A stretch of DNA of 64,000 nucleotides from positions 26,794 to 90,793 of the IMG/VR virus record IMGVR_UViG_3300046171_000110; one strand, written 5' to 3'. The stretch is from a virus. The translations under genes were made by a program, and so were the position numbers. The notes beneath the pieces were generated by a model. That model had not been told where the DNA came from, did no database searches, and saw only the letters and a program-made list of their open reading frames with translations. Below are positions 18,601 through 27,253 of this stretch, one piece after another; positions within the stretch are counted from its first letter, which is position 1; every line of letters starts with the position of its first letter.

Positions 18601-21600
18601 AGAGTCAACATCAATCTCATTGTTAGTTTCGTCGTAAGCAGTAAATGACAACTCATCTAAATCGTACCGATGTGTCATAGTTGCCCCCATTCTGGTTACA
18701 TGGAAATACAAAGACCTGTCGTGAGGTTCAAATGAAGACTTGAGAGGGTTGTTGTCGGTGTGGTCATGCCAACCTTCTTTGTTAGAAGCAGGGAACTTTA
18801 ACCTACTGTTGGCTTGAGCCAACGAGATATCGTCGCTATCTTGACTGAGGTGTTCCCAACCATTGTTTTCCCATGTCGGCCAAACTCTTGGTCCAGCATA
18901 TTCATGGTCGAACATTTGTCTTATCTGGGTTATATTTTGAGCAGGATGATGCAGACCGCCAGAACCAATCGTTTCGTTTTGATAAGCCTGTATTCTGTCA
19001 AATCCTGACCTAATTACGATGTTACCCGGTACTTCGTCTGGATTTGGTAATCTAATTTTGAGATTTGGATTTACACCAGCACCGGCTAGAGCAGGTGCTA
19101 AGCCTTCTATTTCTCTGTCACTAATGTGCCTAAAGTCCATAATGACAGTACCGAAAGGAGAGCCGCCTTCTATCCTGTGCTCTTGACCTGTGTCGTCAAT
19201 TACTTTTACGCTGTCAAACTGTAAATGCTCGTTTGGTATAAGTAAGGCATTTCTTACTTCAAGAGGATGCTGCTCTGCCAACTGAGGATGCCCTAGTTCC
19301 TGTGCTTGGATGATTGGGAACATAGCGGCATTTGTAGTCTCAAAACTAAATCTTACATTACCAAGTATTTTTTCTCCTACTAGTTTGTAATCGGTAGCAC
19401 TGCTATCTTTTCTTTTAACCCAAGGAATCATACCAAGACCTCTAGCATTAACAGCAGGCATGGTTAGACTACCGCCATCCATACGCTTCCAAACGACATG
19501 TTCAGGTAGGAAATTTCTTGCTGCGCTTCTCTTGTTGTAATAACCAAACAAACCAGTATGACCTTGGTTAGCGGCTGAATCTAAGTAGTGGTCTTGTCCA
19601 GTTATACCAACGCACTCGGTAGCATAAGTACCTGCATACTCTGACAATGTATTACTCGGTAACAAACTTTCATCCCAAAACAAATCACCTGTAGGATATC
19701 TACAAGCGTTGGCTCTTACCATGTCGCCGCTTTGGAAAGCCCTGTGCCACTTATTGTCAGCCGGTAAAGCGTTTCCAGCAGGGTAATCTCCAGCGACCAC
19801 TGGGACAAACTGACTGCTGTGTATCTGTACTTCTACATGAGGACCAGCAGTAGCGGGTCCGACATATCGGTCTTTGTTGTGAACTTTTCCGGTATCCCAA
19901 GCAATTGTTCCAACGCCGTTACTGCTATCTGTTTGGTTGGCAATCAGTAAATCACCTGTACAAGTTGTTCCGTTACGGTCAGCCTTGGCAATCAAAGGTA
20001 ATTCACTTTCGTGACTAATCACAATCAAGTGCCTACTGGCTAAACCAGTAACACAATAATCAGATGTAAATGTATTAGCAGCAGTTTCTCCAGTAACAGT
20101 TACAGGTGCAGAGCCAGTCAAACAAGTCTCTGCTGCGCCGTATGGGTTGAAGCCTAAGAAAGGATGCCAAGCACCCAATCCAGCAGCGTAAGTATTACTA
20201 CCCAAATCTAATGAGTTAAAGTAAGAATATCTCTCACCATGCCACCCTACTGCACCCACTGGTCTAGTCCGGTCTACAGCGTCAACAAATCCACTAAAGT
20301 GAACCTGACACATGTGGTCTCTTGAAGTGTTAGCCGAATCGTTATTATGCCTATGAGTTCCTGCCTTTGTCCAAACATAAGCCTCGTAAGTCACTCTGCT
20401 GTCATAAGTAAATGCGCTACTGTCATCAGGGTTAATTAAATTAGTAGAGCCTCCATCAGGACTCTTTGCTAATGTCAAAGTCAAGTTGGGTGAAGAATAT
20501 GATGTACTTATGTAAGGAGCATAATGGGCATCAGTGCCGTCGCTAACTCTTACCCACCCGTAATTTGGTAACTTGTCATAACTACCGTCTATAACTAAAC
20601 TAGCAGGAGTGCCTCCGCTTTCAGCAGTGTAAGAAACAATAGAAGCCTTAACCCAACCATATCTATCTTGCTTGTGAGCGTTTTGCATAGAAGGCATAAA
20701 TGTACCACCCATTGCCTTAAGGGGGTCTTTACCGGGGAATGTGTTGATTGATGCGCTGATAATTGTAGCCAACTCTTCTGCGTTTTGAACACGAGTTGCG
20801 TCGACAATCACTATGTTTTCATTGACTACCTGATTAGTAGGGGTTTCTCCATAGAAGGCTAAGTAAGCCTGTGCTAACAAACCACAGGGTCTGAATGCAG
20901 ATACATTGTGAGCAGCACCGCTACCAGTATCTAGTCTTACCCCTAGAGGGTGATTAGGGTTTTTACTTACACAGTTGTCTAAGAAGTGACCGCCCGGATG
21001 ATATCCACCATCCATATGCCATACGACAGCAGATTTTCTTGTAGTTAAATGACTAGAACTACCTACCGCATTACTACTTATGTCACTAAATACATGGTTA
21101 AATGGATGATAATGCTTAGGTAAGTTAGCAGTGGTGGCTACGCTACCATCGTAATAGAAAGCCTTAGTATTGACTTGGTTGTAATTTTTAGTAGTACTGG
21201 CATCTTCTGATGGGAAACCTTTGGTAGGTTGCCAATTCATGACATAGTTAAATCCAGTTTCATTGTTTTTCTGGAAGAAGGTAGTCATAGGTAAGTGAGC
21301 CTCGGCGCTACCTCTGTTGAAACCACTGTGCTCAGTCGAGTCACCGTTAGCCAACTGATTAGGCAAGAAGGTATCTTTAGTAGCATCGCTATTGAAATGA
21401 ATAGGGACTGCGCTGTAGCCGTTACCTAGTGTAACTATACGAGAGCCTTGTGGTTCATGCGCTGCTGTGTTGTGTGGGAAAGCCTGACCGGGGCCAAATA
21501 CCATGTAGGTAGTATGGTCTGTGACATCTCCTGACGGACTATATCTAGCGTGAGGATGAGCAAATCTCAAGACAATAGGGCTAGGAATGTTTGCGTTGAC

Positions 21601-24600
21601 AGTATTTATTCCGTCAGTGTAATCTATTCCTGTGACTTTGTTATTAGCAGTCTTTGTCATATCGAATGTCAACAGAGCATCTTGGTTAAAGAAAGGTGGA
21701 TTATTCTGTCCTCGATGTTGGTCGAGATAAGGTGTACCGGGGAACATTGCCAACATAGCATTGGTATCTAACAATGCGTAAGAGCCAGCCACTTCTCCTA
21801 TATTCTGCATACCTGCGCTACCTGTCGGTCCAGAAGAATACGGATGCGTGTAGAACTCACTGTAATCATTTTGAGTTCCGTCGTTAATATCTACAACAGC
21901 ACCGCTGAATCCGCCGCCGAAGTAAAGCGGTACCCAGTGGTCAGGGCTGTCTCTACCGCCACGGAAATAAAGGAAAGGACTGGCTTTCTTACTACCTGCT
22001 CTTCTAACACCATCTATTTCCTTACCATACCCGTTGCTACTGTAAGACTTGAATATAACATCATGGTTGTTAGGAGAAAAGTTTGCAGACTTAGCGATGA
22101 TGTTTACATGAGTAACGCTAGATGTACCCGGCTTGCTTCTAACCTCAGCCCAATCAGTAGTACTATACCAAATCAAAAATGGTTGACCCCAACTGTTAGC
22201 GGCGTTAGATGCTAACTTACCAAACAAAGCCCAAGACTCATTACTAGCAGCATGGACCTCAGTAGAAGTAACATTGTGTATTTCGAGACAAGGAGCATCT
22301 ACTCTCGGAATGATATGGTCACCTGCTACATCGGTGAAGTTTTCTCCTCTGAGATTTCTTTGCCAAGTAGTAATATCGACCATGTTGTTTTGACTGTCAA
22401 CTAATATAGGAGTAGCAGTGTTAGCATTAGAGCCTCGGTATTTAGTAGTGATATGTAGCACAGTGCTAGGGATGTAACCGATGTCTAGTCTTGTACCTGC
22501 ATCTATTTCGCCTGTGCTCAGACCACCAGTGTGCTTACTCGATACAACTGAATCAGTAGAAGCACCTTCCAACAATCCCCAGTCTTTGCTTCTTGTCACC
22601 TCGAACAATTTACTCAAGGCCACCTTTCTGTCTGCTCTGGTATGAATTCTAATAGCGGTAGGACTTACTCCCCATTCGCCTAAAGTTTGCCCGTCTGGTG
22701 CGAACATGTTAGTACAATCGAAACTCGTAACATCCAATCCTTTTAATCCTGAATCAGGCATATTGATGGCATATTCGACTGCTGCGGCAATCACTTCGTC
22801 GGTCAGCAAAGAAGTAAAGTTGAGTCTAGGACTCATAAACCAATCACCGTTAGTATGACTGCTAGAGCCACCAATGACTCCAAAGAACTTGTGAGTACCA
22901 CTGTAATCGTTGTGCGTTCTACTAGTATAGTAGAAATTCAGACCTTGGTGGTCATTCGTAGTATCTGTACCGTGTTTAGAAAGTTGGAACATGCCGCTTT
23001 CTGGGAATCCAAGATAACCCAGTATGTCAGGGTGAGTTTGCATTACTGCTGGTGCACTTGTGTCGTAAGGGGCATCTAGTACCACGGTCATCGTACCGCT
23101 TGAGTAAGATGTAGCAACCTCTACTCCGACAATTGGGGCAGGGTAATTGTTCCAAAGATTACCTTTTAATTTCTTGGGCGCTCCACCTGTCTTTTCTCCA
23201 CACACCTCACCAGTACCGACCATATGCCTACCGATAGTAAAACCACCCTGACCTACATCTCTATCATCAAAATGGATGATGACTTCTTCATCAAGTGTAG
23301 CAGGCAAGTATGTATTGTCGTTAGCAAAACTTTGGCCAAACTGTCTGTAAACCATTCTAATTGTATGATTGTCTCCTCGGTGGTCGACGAACCTAAAGCC
23401 GTAAAGTGGATTGTTACCTATGTTTTCTTTCTTCATATCTACTTTTGGAATATAGCCGTCGTTACTACCATCAGTAGTGACTGTCATAGCATCTGATACA
23501 TTTGATGGGTTACCGTATTTAGATAGGAAATGATTTTGAGTACCATCATTATCAAAGCCCCACTTACTTACATCAGGTGCCCAACCGGGTACTCCTGCTT
23601 GGGTCAAGCCACCAAAGTTAATTCTAGCCTTGGCTCTTGTACCTATCCTGAGTCCGTCTACTAAAGTAGAAGCAGGACTCTTGGTTTCAAACGATTCATT
23701 GAGTAAAGTATTACTATTCCTTCCGCTGACAACTTCTGTATTAGCAGACACTAATGCGCCTGCACTATCAGTTCTATCTGGTCCGAAATTCAAGTTGTTC
23801 AAGAATGGGTCACTAGGATTTTCTGGAGGTAAATGCTCTTTCAATGTCGTGATAGGCGCAAACGGTCTACCGAATCTGTTGATAGGCATAGGCGCAGGAT
23901 GCATATTCTCTCCAGTCATCTCATCGGGCTGGCACCAATAGTTTCTGAAACGGCCACCGTGACCTATCAAAAACTGTGGTCTGTAAGGACTCTGTGCTTT
24001 ACTACTGTCTAACCAAGTACAGAAATTACGACCAGCGGCACCCGGAATAGTAGAGTGTATTACTATAGAAAAGCCCGGATTATCTTCTGAGTCAAGAACG
24101 ACTCTTCCAAGATGGGCACGAACATATCCCATGTGAGTACCACGGTCATGGCTTGAAAACGCTTTACTTGGGTCCCAGAAAGGCGCAGGGTCGTGTGTTG
24201 AAGCAGTAGCAGCGAAATCAGCATGAAGGTGAGTGGCCGCTGGGTCAATGTTCGTACTATAAGCATTTGACTTAGGTCCGGGGCTAGATAAGTCAAACTT
24301 AGAACTGTCACCTAAGAATTGGTCATTTGGTCTACGAGCGTGCGTCTTACCGTTTTTGGCACCGGCTTGGTTGATTAGTCTAACCACTTCTCTAGCAGCA
24401 GACTCTATGTTAGTCACACCGTCTTTAAGGCGTACTTCTCCTAAATCTAGGGTTAATCTTCTGACGAAATCCATATCAGTCCATTGGTCTAAATACTGCA
24501 ATCTCGCCTCAGTATGTGAAGTTAAATCTAATACTGAGTTCCTAATACCTTTCATGGCTAAGAAAGCAGGTATGACTCTAGTACCGTCTGGGGTATCAAA

Positions 24601-25935
24601 GAAAGTAGAAGATTCTCTACTTGTGTCATCAATCACTTGATGTTGGATTAATGCTTCGTTTGCTGAGGCTACTGCTGGATTAGTTCTACTGCTATAACTG
24701 TCTTTGTCTATATTTGTTAGCCCACCAACATTATGCTCCGATATTGCACCAGAGTAACTTTCATTCCAATCAGATGCGTGAGCGTAACTTGCCTCGATAA
24801 AATCAGATTTTGTAGTAGTATTCATTCTCTTGTTTTGGCTAGGGAAACCAGCCGCAACATCTAATTGGGTACCTGAATCTGTGACAGTATTCTTTACAAC
24901 TCCTGTTTTGTTAGCATCCTCTTCGCTAATTCTAGCAGCGGCGGGGCTTGATTGAACCTGCATGTGTAAATCTTGGAATGCAATAAATTCACGGTCATGG
25001 CCCACATCGTAAAGTAATATTCTAACAAAATTGTCCGTACACTGGTAAGGGTCTAAGTAAGCAACAACTGGTGCAGTTATTGAAGTTCCTACAACCTCAA
25101 GGTAGTTCAATTCGATTGTTTTGTTAATGTGCTGTACTAAGTTCTGAGCCGTTTCTATACAACTATTTCCGATGAGGAAGTTTTCTAATGGAATACTATC
25201 CCTTGGGTTAGCATCTACTTCCCCTACTCCGCCGTTAAAGCCTTTCCAAACCTCTGCTTCGTTAAGCGTTCCTCTACTCTTACAGAACAGACCTTCAACT
25301 GCGTGAGGATTGGTGTAGTGCATGTTCATCCATATTGTATCACTTTGTCTAATTCCACCCGGACAGTAAGGATGTGCCCAAGCCCTGTTTAGGAATGTCT
25401 CTTTGACTTTTGGCCAAGTGCTTGCAGAAGTAGCGTACAAGTCTTCAACATATATTTCGTCACCTGCCGAAGGAGTAAAACCAGTATCAGGGCTGGTAAT
25501 AGTTAATGTGTTTCCTGACCTATTATTGTAAAACCCTCTCTTCACATTTCCACTAGAATCTACCCAAGCAACTCTAAAATTATAATCGCTGTCAGGACTT
25601 TTGATAGGGAAAAGGCTGGCATCGTCTAGTTTGATAGAAGTAGCAGGACTTCCAACAACCAAAACCGCCTTTGCTCTAGGTCGCTTACTGATAATCTTTG
25701 GTAAATGGGGATTGGTAGAGGGGCCAGCCCTTAACTCGATAGCACTGACATATTGCTTCATCCCGTAGTCAGCGTTACCACCTTGTGTTGTAACATTAGA
25801 ACGGTCATAGTAAAACGACCTTCTTCTTTCGTAACCAGCACTAATCAAACTTGGATTGTCAGCAATACTGTTGTAATTCATATCCTGATAACCCGGAGCA
25901 GGAGTAATGTGTGCTCCAACTCTGATGTCTCGCAA
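12700..25935 (-). CDS. Giant tail protein (4,411 residues) with propeller and LamG-like domains
   Basis: One uninterrupted frame of 13.2 kb. Most of the chain is Asn/Ser/Gly/Thr/His-rich, beta-like and has no family I can name. Two modules are clear. Residues about 3170-3420 hold WD40-like propeller repeats of the phage type (FNSDGTKMWLSG...VREYTLSTPYD, DWSDDGTKLYVS). Residues about 3979-4217 hold a LamG/concanavalin-like domain (ALWLRADSIDVDNGDAISEW to EVIHYNRKLTEAEMNLVEGY). Both kinds bind glycans or proteins elsewhere, fitting a host-recognition or baseplate role. The apparent TTG start at 25935 has no Shine-Dalgarno, and coding continues upstream in other frames, so the true protein probably begins further right, at about 30107. 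Confidence 0.85.
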   Translation of the reverse strand: MRDIRVGAHITPAPGYQDMNYNSIADNPSLISAGYERRRSFYYDRSNVTTQGGNADYGMKQYVSAIELRAGPSTNPHLPKIISKRPRAKAVLVVGSPATSIKLDDASLFPIKSPDSDYNFRVAWVDSSGNVKRGFYNNRSGNTLTITSPDTGFTPSAGDEIYVEDLYATSASTWPKVKETFLNRAWAHPYCPGGIRQSDTIWMNMHYTNPHAVEGLFCKSRGTLNEAEVWKGFNGGVGEVDANPRDSIPLENFLIGNSCIETAQNLVQHINKTIELNYLEVVGTSITAPVVAYLDPYQCTDNFVRILLYDVGHDREFIAFQDLHMQVQSSPAAARISEEDANKTGVVKNTVTDSGTQLDVAAGFPSQNKRMNTTTKSDFIEASYAHASDWNESYSGAISEHNVGGLTNIDKDSYSSRTNPAVASANEALIQHQVIDDTSRESSTFFDTPDGTRVIPAFLAMKGIRNSVLDLTSHTEARLQYLDQWTDMDFVRRLTLDLGEVRLKDGVTNIESAAREVVRLINQAGAKNGKTHARRPNDQFLGDSSKFDLSSPGPKSNAYSTNIDPAATHLHADFAATASTHDPAPFWDPSKAFSSHDRGTHMGYVRAHLGRVVLDSEDNPGFSIVIHSTIPGAAGRNFCTWLDSSKAQSPYRPQFLIGHGGRFRNYWCQPDEMTGENMHPAPMPINRFGRPFAPITTLKEHLPPENPSDPFLNNLNFGPDRTDSAGALVSANTEVVSGRNSNTLLNESFETKSPASTLVDGLRIGTRAKARINFGGLTQAGVPGWAPDVSKWGFDNDGTQNHFLSKYGNPSNVSDAMTVTTDGSNDGYIPKVDMKKENIGNNPLYGFRFVDHRGDNHTIRMVYRQFGQSFANDNTYLPATLDEEVIIHFDDRDVGQGGFTIGRHMVGTGEVCGEKTGGAPKKLKGNLWNNYPAPIVGVEVATSYSSGTMTVVLDAPYDTSAPAVMQTHPDILGYLGFPESGMFQLSKHGTDTTNDHQGLNFYYTSRTHNDYSGTHKFFGVIGGSSSHTNGDWFMSPRLNFTSLLTDEVIAAAVEYAINMPDSGLKGLDVTSFDCTNMFAPDGQTLGEWGVSPTAIRIHTRADRKVALSKLFEVTRSKDWGLLEGASTDSVVSSKHTGGLSTGEIDAGTRLDIGYIPSTVLHITTKYRGSNANTATPILVDSQNNMVDITTWQRNLRGENFTDVAGDHIIPRVDAPCLEIHNVTSTEVHAASNESWALFGKLASNAANSWGQPFLIWYSTTDWAEVRSKPGTSSVTHVNIIAKSANFSPNNHDVIFKSYSSNGYGKEIDGVRRAGSKKASPFLYFRGGRDSPDHWVPLYFGGGFSGAVVDINDGTQNDYSEFYTHPYSSGPTGSAGMQNIGEVAGSYALLDTNAMLAMFPGTPYLDQHRGQNNPPFFNQDALLTFDMTKTANNKVTGIDYTDGINTVNANIPSPIVLRFAHPHARYSPSGDVTDHTTYMVFGPGQAFPHNTAAHEPQGSRIVTLGNGYSAVPIHFNSDATKDTFLPNQLANGDSTEHSGFNRGSAEAHLPMTTFFQKNNETGFNYVMNWQPTKGFPSEDASTTKNYNQVNTKAFYYDGSVATTANLPKHYHPFNHVFSDISSNAVGSSSHLTTRKSAVVWHMDGGYHPGGHFLDNCVSKNPNHPLGVRLDTGSGAAHNVSAFRPCGLLAQAYLAFYGETPTNQVVNENIVIVDATRVQNAEELATIISASINTFPGKDPLKAMGGTFMPSMQNAHKQDRYGWVKASIVSYTAESGGTPASLVIDGSYDKLPNYGWVRVSDGTDAHYAPYISTSYSSPNLTLTLAKSPDGGSTNLINPDDSSAFTYDSRVTYEAYVWTKAGTHRHNNDSANTSRDHMCQVHFSGFVDAVDRTRPVGAVGWHGERYSYFNSLDLGSNTYAAGLGAWHPFLGFNPYGAAETCLTGSAPVTVTGETAANTFTSDYCVTGLASRHLIVISHESELPLIAKADRNGTTCTGDLLIANQTDSSNGVGTIAWDTGKVHNKDRYVGPATAGPHVEVQIHSSQFVPVVAGDYPAGNALPADNKWHRAFQSGDMVRANACRYPTGDLFWDESLLPSNTLSEYAGTYATECVGITGQDHYLDSAANQGHTGLFGYYNKRSAARNFLPEHVVWKRMDGGSLTMPAVNARGLGMIPWVKRKDSSATDYKLVGEKILGNVRFSFETTNAAMFPIIQAQELGHPQLAEQHPLEVRNALLIPNEHLQFDSVKVIDDTGQEHRIEGGSPFGTVIMDFRHISDREIEGLAPALAGAGVNPNLKIRLPNPDEVPGNIVIRSGFDRIQAYQNETIGSGGLHHPAQNITQIRQMFDHEYAGPRVWPTWENNGWEHLSQDSDDISLAQANSRLKFPASNKEGWHDHTDNNPLKSSFEPHDRSLYFHVTRMGATMTHRYDLDELSFTAYDETNNEIDVDSTPEDTTWVDTSEQSGSRYFLRVYDPTTDKGVIASYTGKGTNKFTGVVVSPEFKSFVTGKTGLKVTPSYYVPAGTTRMFAARRLRDHSEYSGASPDMQKINWHGMYSALPTNNSELLGSAAKTPHSAISAPKMTPMPIPRMGHHYVTPSMALMPGHYAHPAYQRIYDLHTACKSSSYSPFDSDLIGTIEASRLGLDSEDVTTKGFTRDPLLWFSAASAAYGPSDIHGGAFTLLTETKLKYEGYGIAASVGTDAGDINAAGGHTLVLEAAATYTMNNHFPDPLEVGSYQIIIQPNVFKQQLQGFHQNHSDAIKAPSEAGAKVTELTGQQVNTVIAIEKNVDTRGAYALILAEAMMADVRGCEVILNEVILDIDPDPGSQFASLPPLALYNPLGVQESTSPSFTRRSLPYRPGMFVSSTPGRTLTIPWWSILHKDGATASGASKFKHLEWYKPDNYYELCRAGYGAVGAQITLAGYPTSFLDIYEPHKRVRSLNPHCVVLYAEVRSGEILVDNADLFPVYPYYGEVLEYTRDGKRYTASYTDVRGTLATGSLGATAAFDGVTEITTGFWANINTSEEIILKLSRPYDNDISDALYLDSETSLLTRNLPQLANGSRDTNSLHPADAFLCMWHPNLGRPFTWYSDDSSRAIYTKAGTADTPVDQKPYNHVPEHFETIHYHDFNYVASKGPFALGMKWIKPPVIETDSYSLQAVSNSVGITANRVGINFQQIANTTTWMTGIRVVGDDIITSNRGNNNDYDTDNILFSKIDIANTNGTYDQQSSGIGDSDINSCDGFDIDPTGTKMIIANFHGAGVRSATLRTPFDLTTISLNGSQKSSGGSRVRAVAWNNDGSKYYMAYGSALRQFTTTTAYVVASGDSEGSSASISANTISDVLFNSDGTKMWLSGAGGYVREYTLSTPYDTSTFSLDVTLDLRTYFLNKSASVSQSGSDATPWISGIDWSDDGTKLYVSTLYGVIDDSKMSNNPSPSTVNGVDGASTTNRFPIMEISISTSTLREGTGEAFTASEIDADSALTHQGGTVGSNKYNFFGFWPGGSHGAGAVSRLESYGHSLMGWGSDTFGMDCETYQDSTGVATLSLPNDRNRCFGYRMAVRQLYNRPRWSPYIRGWLEVANSNAMLGYYNGPLIQQDSKTNGWDYVGSISGQTDVDFNALYVGILERITQVSSLLGQDQLGRQVRYSDGRRMTGPFGCPVRTARNASTVTRFFPNDEEGQGIEELSQAHRHYMVDWWGNTRGEDVRRFPVRGFGLRPSWDPEDAYKDTNVTHRPAANGLFGGDGNDRQSGNANTVNNDGTNMGTVDWFNPASMLRVGDRGDGRGCRWPTVFNESLLMAVSENHDATGLVLSSNTAEPVYGQGLVRPSNETLQAGEIERGISDRVDLDSDDGLLKPSAHVGEAIETVNADTRGAEPVSRDDVRLGLDVDTIAELNDGVSREYIVMSTEAHSLHTDREVGQRTNIRGAYNFGSRTLKDLDMTALDWSAAPVTGVVKHSDAHAMWPLGGTYVMDWNKHAGNLDVKGWGQQIPQNGLALWLRADSIDVDNGDAISEWKDQSGDGRDFTQTTASKKPTFVATDATFNNRPCLSFDGGDQLTLPFDVNLNTNEFTIFMVMSVTNDNDANQLGYESRSSSPVTRSGFNLYADMTGGNNQWEFWAGAKTSWSAAKSAVGSITLNQPDLLTMFVEGGNGASGTVTAQTLRVDGTPVQTLTPNFYKSTADPQSIGTLGTVSAPLIGKIAEVIHYNRKLTEAEMNLVEGYLSIRYNISISQSTWNPSNPYQDDDHDPISQNINNSDSNIQFLYRPAFGLDFKHSQMFRSYVALKYRSPQENSNFYRATAGGKYGMFTSDAPGARTGTPSSPPYAPVYTVDPATSTTVPVSQGPNIPGVDVTGYDKSDITSPVARMVMSENTLEHFRADASRRSIDDDEGDYSVQPRHSQTLHPKGSKGDASYNTGDHSGE
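16151..16173. repeat. Perfect 10-bp inverted repeat with 3-nt loop inside the giant tail gene
   Basis: GTGCGAAGTG (16151-16160) is followed by TGG and then CACTTCGCAC (16164-16173), an exact hairpin with a 10-bp stem. It lies within the propeller-coding region and encodes VRSATLRTP on the minus strand. A stem this long is unusual in coding sequence. It could be a pause or folding element in the mRNA, or chance. Confidence 0.6.
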
Positions 25936-25942
25936 GAAGTTT

Positions 25943-26269
25943 TCACTGAGATGCGTGGTCGTCTCCCGAATCGACTACGGTAAGATAGTGGTCGGAGGTG
26001 TTTCTAGCGCTGTAAGTAAACCATTCTCCGTTAGGCAAAAATGCTCTTCGGTATCTAGCCTGCCCACCTAGATTAGCAACTTCTGTAGGAGGCGCTGTTG
26101 GTATAGGAAAGATATTAGCGTCTTCTACATAGACACGATAATTACTTGAATCGTAAGGTCTGGTTACCTTGGTACCACTACGGTGCGTACCTCTTTGGAT
26201 AGTGTAAGAAAACGGACCAAAAATCTCAGGGTCTTGAGGAGAGATAGCATCTGCTCTTCTACGACTGGA
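25943..26269 (-). pseudogene. Frameshifted coding segment between the LamG tail gene and the giant tail gene (segment 4)
   Basis: This frame is open from 26269 to a TGA at 25943 and reads like tail protein: ADAISPQDPEIFGPFSYTIQ, later DAN-IFPIPTAP and LPNGEWFTYSARN. It has no usable start codon near its beginning, so it cannot be an independent gene. It joins the upstream frame by a 1-nt backward step near 26251-26256 (VEE then ADAISPQ) and the downstream giant frame by a 1-nt forward step at 25943-25974 (DDHAS then LSENFLRDIRVGAH). This explains the otherwise empty ~230 bp before the giant gene. Confidence 0.7.
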
Positions 26270-26499
26270 TTAGGGTTCCAAGAATGCGCTGTATGAGTAG
26301 CGTCTATGTGCAACTTCATACTGTTATCAGGGCCGGGGAAAATACCCTTGTCTGGATTGTCAAAGAAGAACTCCTCGAATAGAGGTATTTCAACAAGCGC
26401 ACGAGTGCTTGCGTACTGACTACCTAACTGGTAATCGTGCTGAACTGTGTCTAGGCTCTGGAACAATCTGTCGTTGATTGTTGTCCCGTCATTACACAT
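26164..26499 (-). CDS. Tail-protein segment 3 (likely part of a frameshifted larger gene)
   Basis: From ATG 26499, which overlaps the previous stop by 8 nt, it encodes MCNDGTTINDRLFQSLDTVQ followed by an aromatic and acidic stretch (EIPLFEEFFFDNPDKG, NSMKLHIDATHTAHSWNPN). Coherent sequence lasts until about 26254; the remaining codons to the TAG at 26164 (LKTLRFLVRFLTL...) look like out-of-frame translation while the sensible sequence moves to another frame. So this is either a short gene with a broken 3' end or, more likely, an internal piece of one large tail protein. Confidence 0.6.
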   Translation of the reverse strand: MCNDGTTINDRLFQSLDTVQHDYQLGSQYASTRALVEIPLFEEFFFDNPDKGIFPGPDNSMKLHIDATHTAHSWNPNPVVEEQMLSLLKTLRFLVRFLTLSKEVRTVVVPR

Positions 26500-27253
26500 T
26501 GGACTCTTCGCTAAACTTATCATCGACATGCAGTACGCTAGTCTCATCTATTCCAGTAGCAGTAACCCAAGCGTTGAATGAATCCGCTTCTGAGCCATCC
26601 GCTAGTACAAATGTACCTGAACCTACAAGTCCAGTACTGTTACTGAATGAAAATAAAGTACCTGCCTTACTGGTATATTCAGCACTGGCAAACTGCTTTT
26701 GTTCTCCTTGGTTACCTGATAATTCAAGATAAACTCTTCCTGTAGCAGGGAAACAATAAGTTCCCCAAGATTGTAAATCGTCAGCATTGTTGTTCAAAGG
26801 TAGCACTGATATCTGTCTCTTTGTACCTATACTGATAGTAGCATTGACTTTGGCTTGACAGTCTCTACGAGTGTTCCAAGCCAATCTGCTGAGTGGGGCT
26901 GGGTCCCAAGTCTCCTTTGTGTTGACTGCTCCTTGACCTCCACCGCCAAGAGTCATTGTCACTACCGGGGCACCCGCATGATTTCTTTGACAATGTGAGA
27001 ATCTGGGACTGGCTGAGCCTTTGACACTAACAGTTGAGGATGCTATATCGCTTATCAAACCGTGTGCCCTAAGTACAGTGTTACCATCGCTGTCATCTCC
27101 AAAAGAAAGCACTCTTGCTCTCGACATAAGGTGTTCAATACTGATGACATTACCCAAACCCGCATCAGTCACTACCTTTGATAACTGAGCAAAACGGTTC
27201 CTATCACAAGGCTGTATGACTAAACTAGTAACATTATTTCCTTGACTTATGCT
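26492..27253 (-). CDS. Tail-protein segment 2 (likely part of a frameshifted larger gene)
   Basis: An open frame that continues the preceding protein: after a 1-nt forward step at 27237-27253 it reads QGNNVTSLVIQPCDRNRFAQ and then LSKVVTDAGLGNVISIEHLM. No ATG, GTG or TTG lies before this coherent stretch; the first candidate, GTG 27172, would discard about 20 sensible residues. The middle is beta-rich (RVYLELSGNQGEQKQFASAE, GTFVLADGSEADSF). It ends at TAA 26492 where segment 3 takes over. No domain recognised. Confidence 0.65.
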   Translation of the reverse strand, partial: SISQGNNVTSLVIQPCDRNRFAQLSKVVTDAGLGNVISIEHLMSRARVLSFGDDSDGNTVLRAHGLISDIASSTVSVKGSASPRFSHCQRNHAGAPVVTMTLGGGGQGAVNTKETWDPAPLSRLAWNTRRDCQAKVNATISIGTKRQISVLPLNNNADDLQSWGTYCFPATGRVYLELSGNQGEQKQFASAEYTSKAGTLFSFSNSTGLVGSGTFVLADGSEADSFNAWVTATGIDETSVLHVDDKFSEESNV

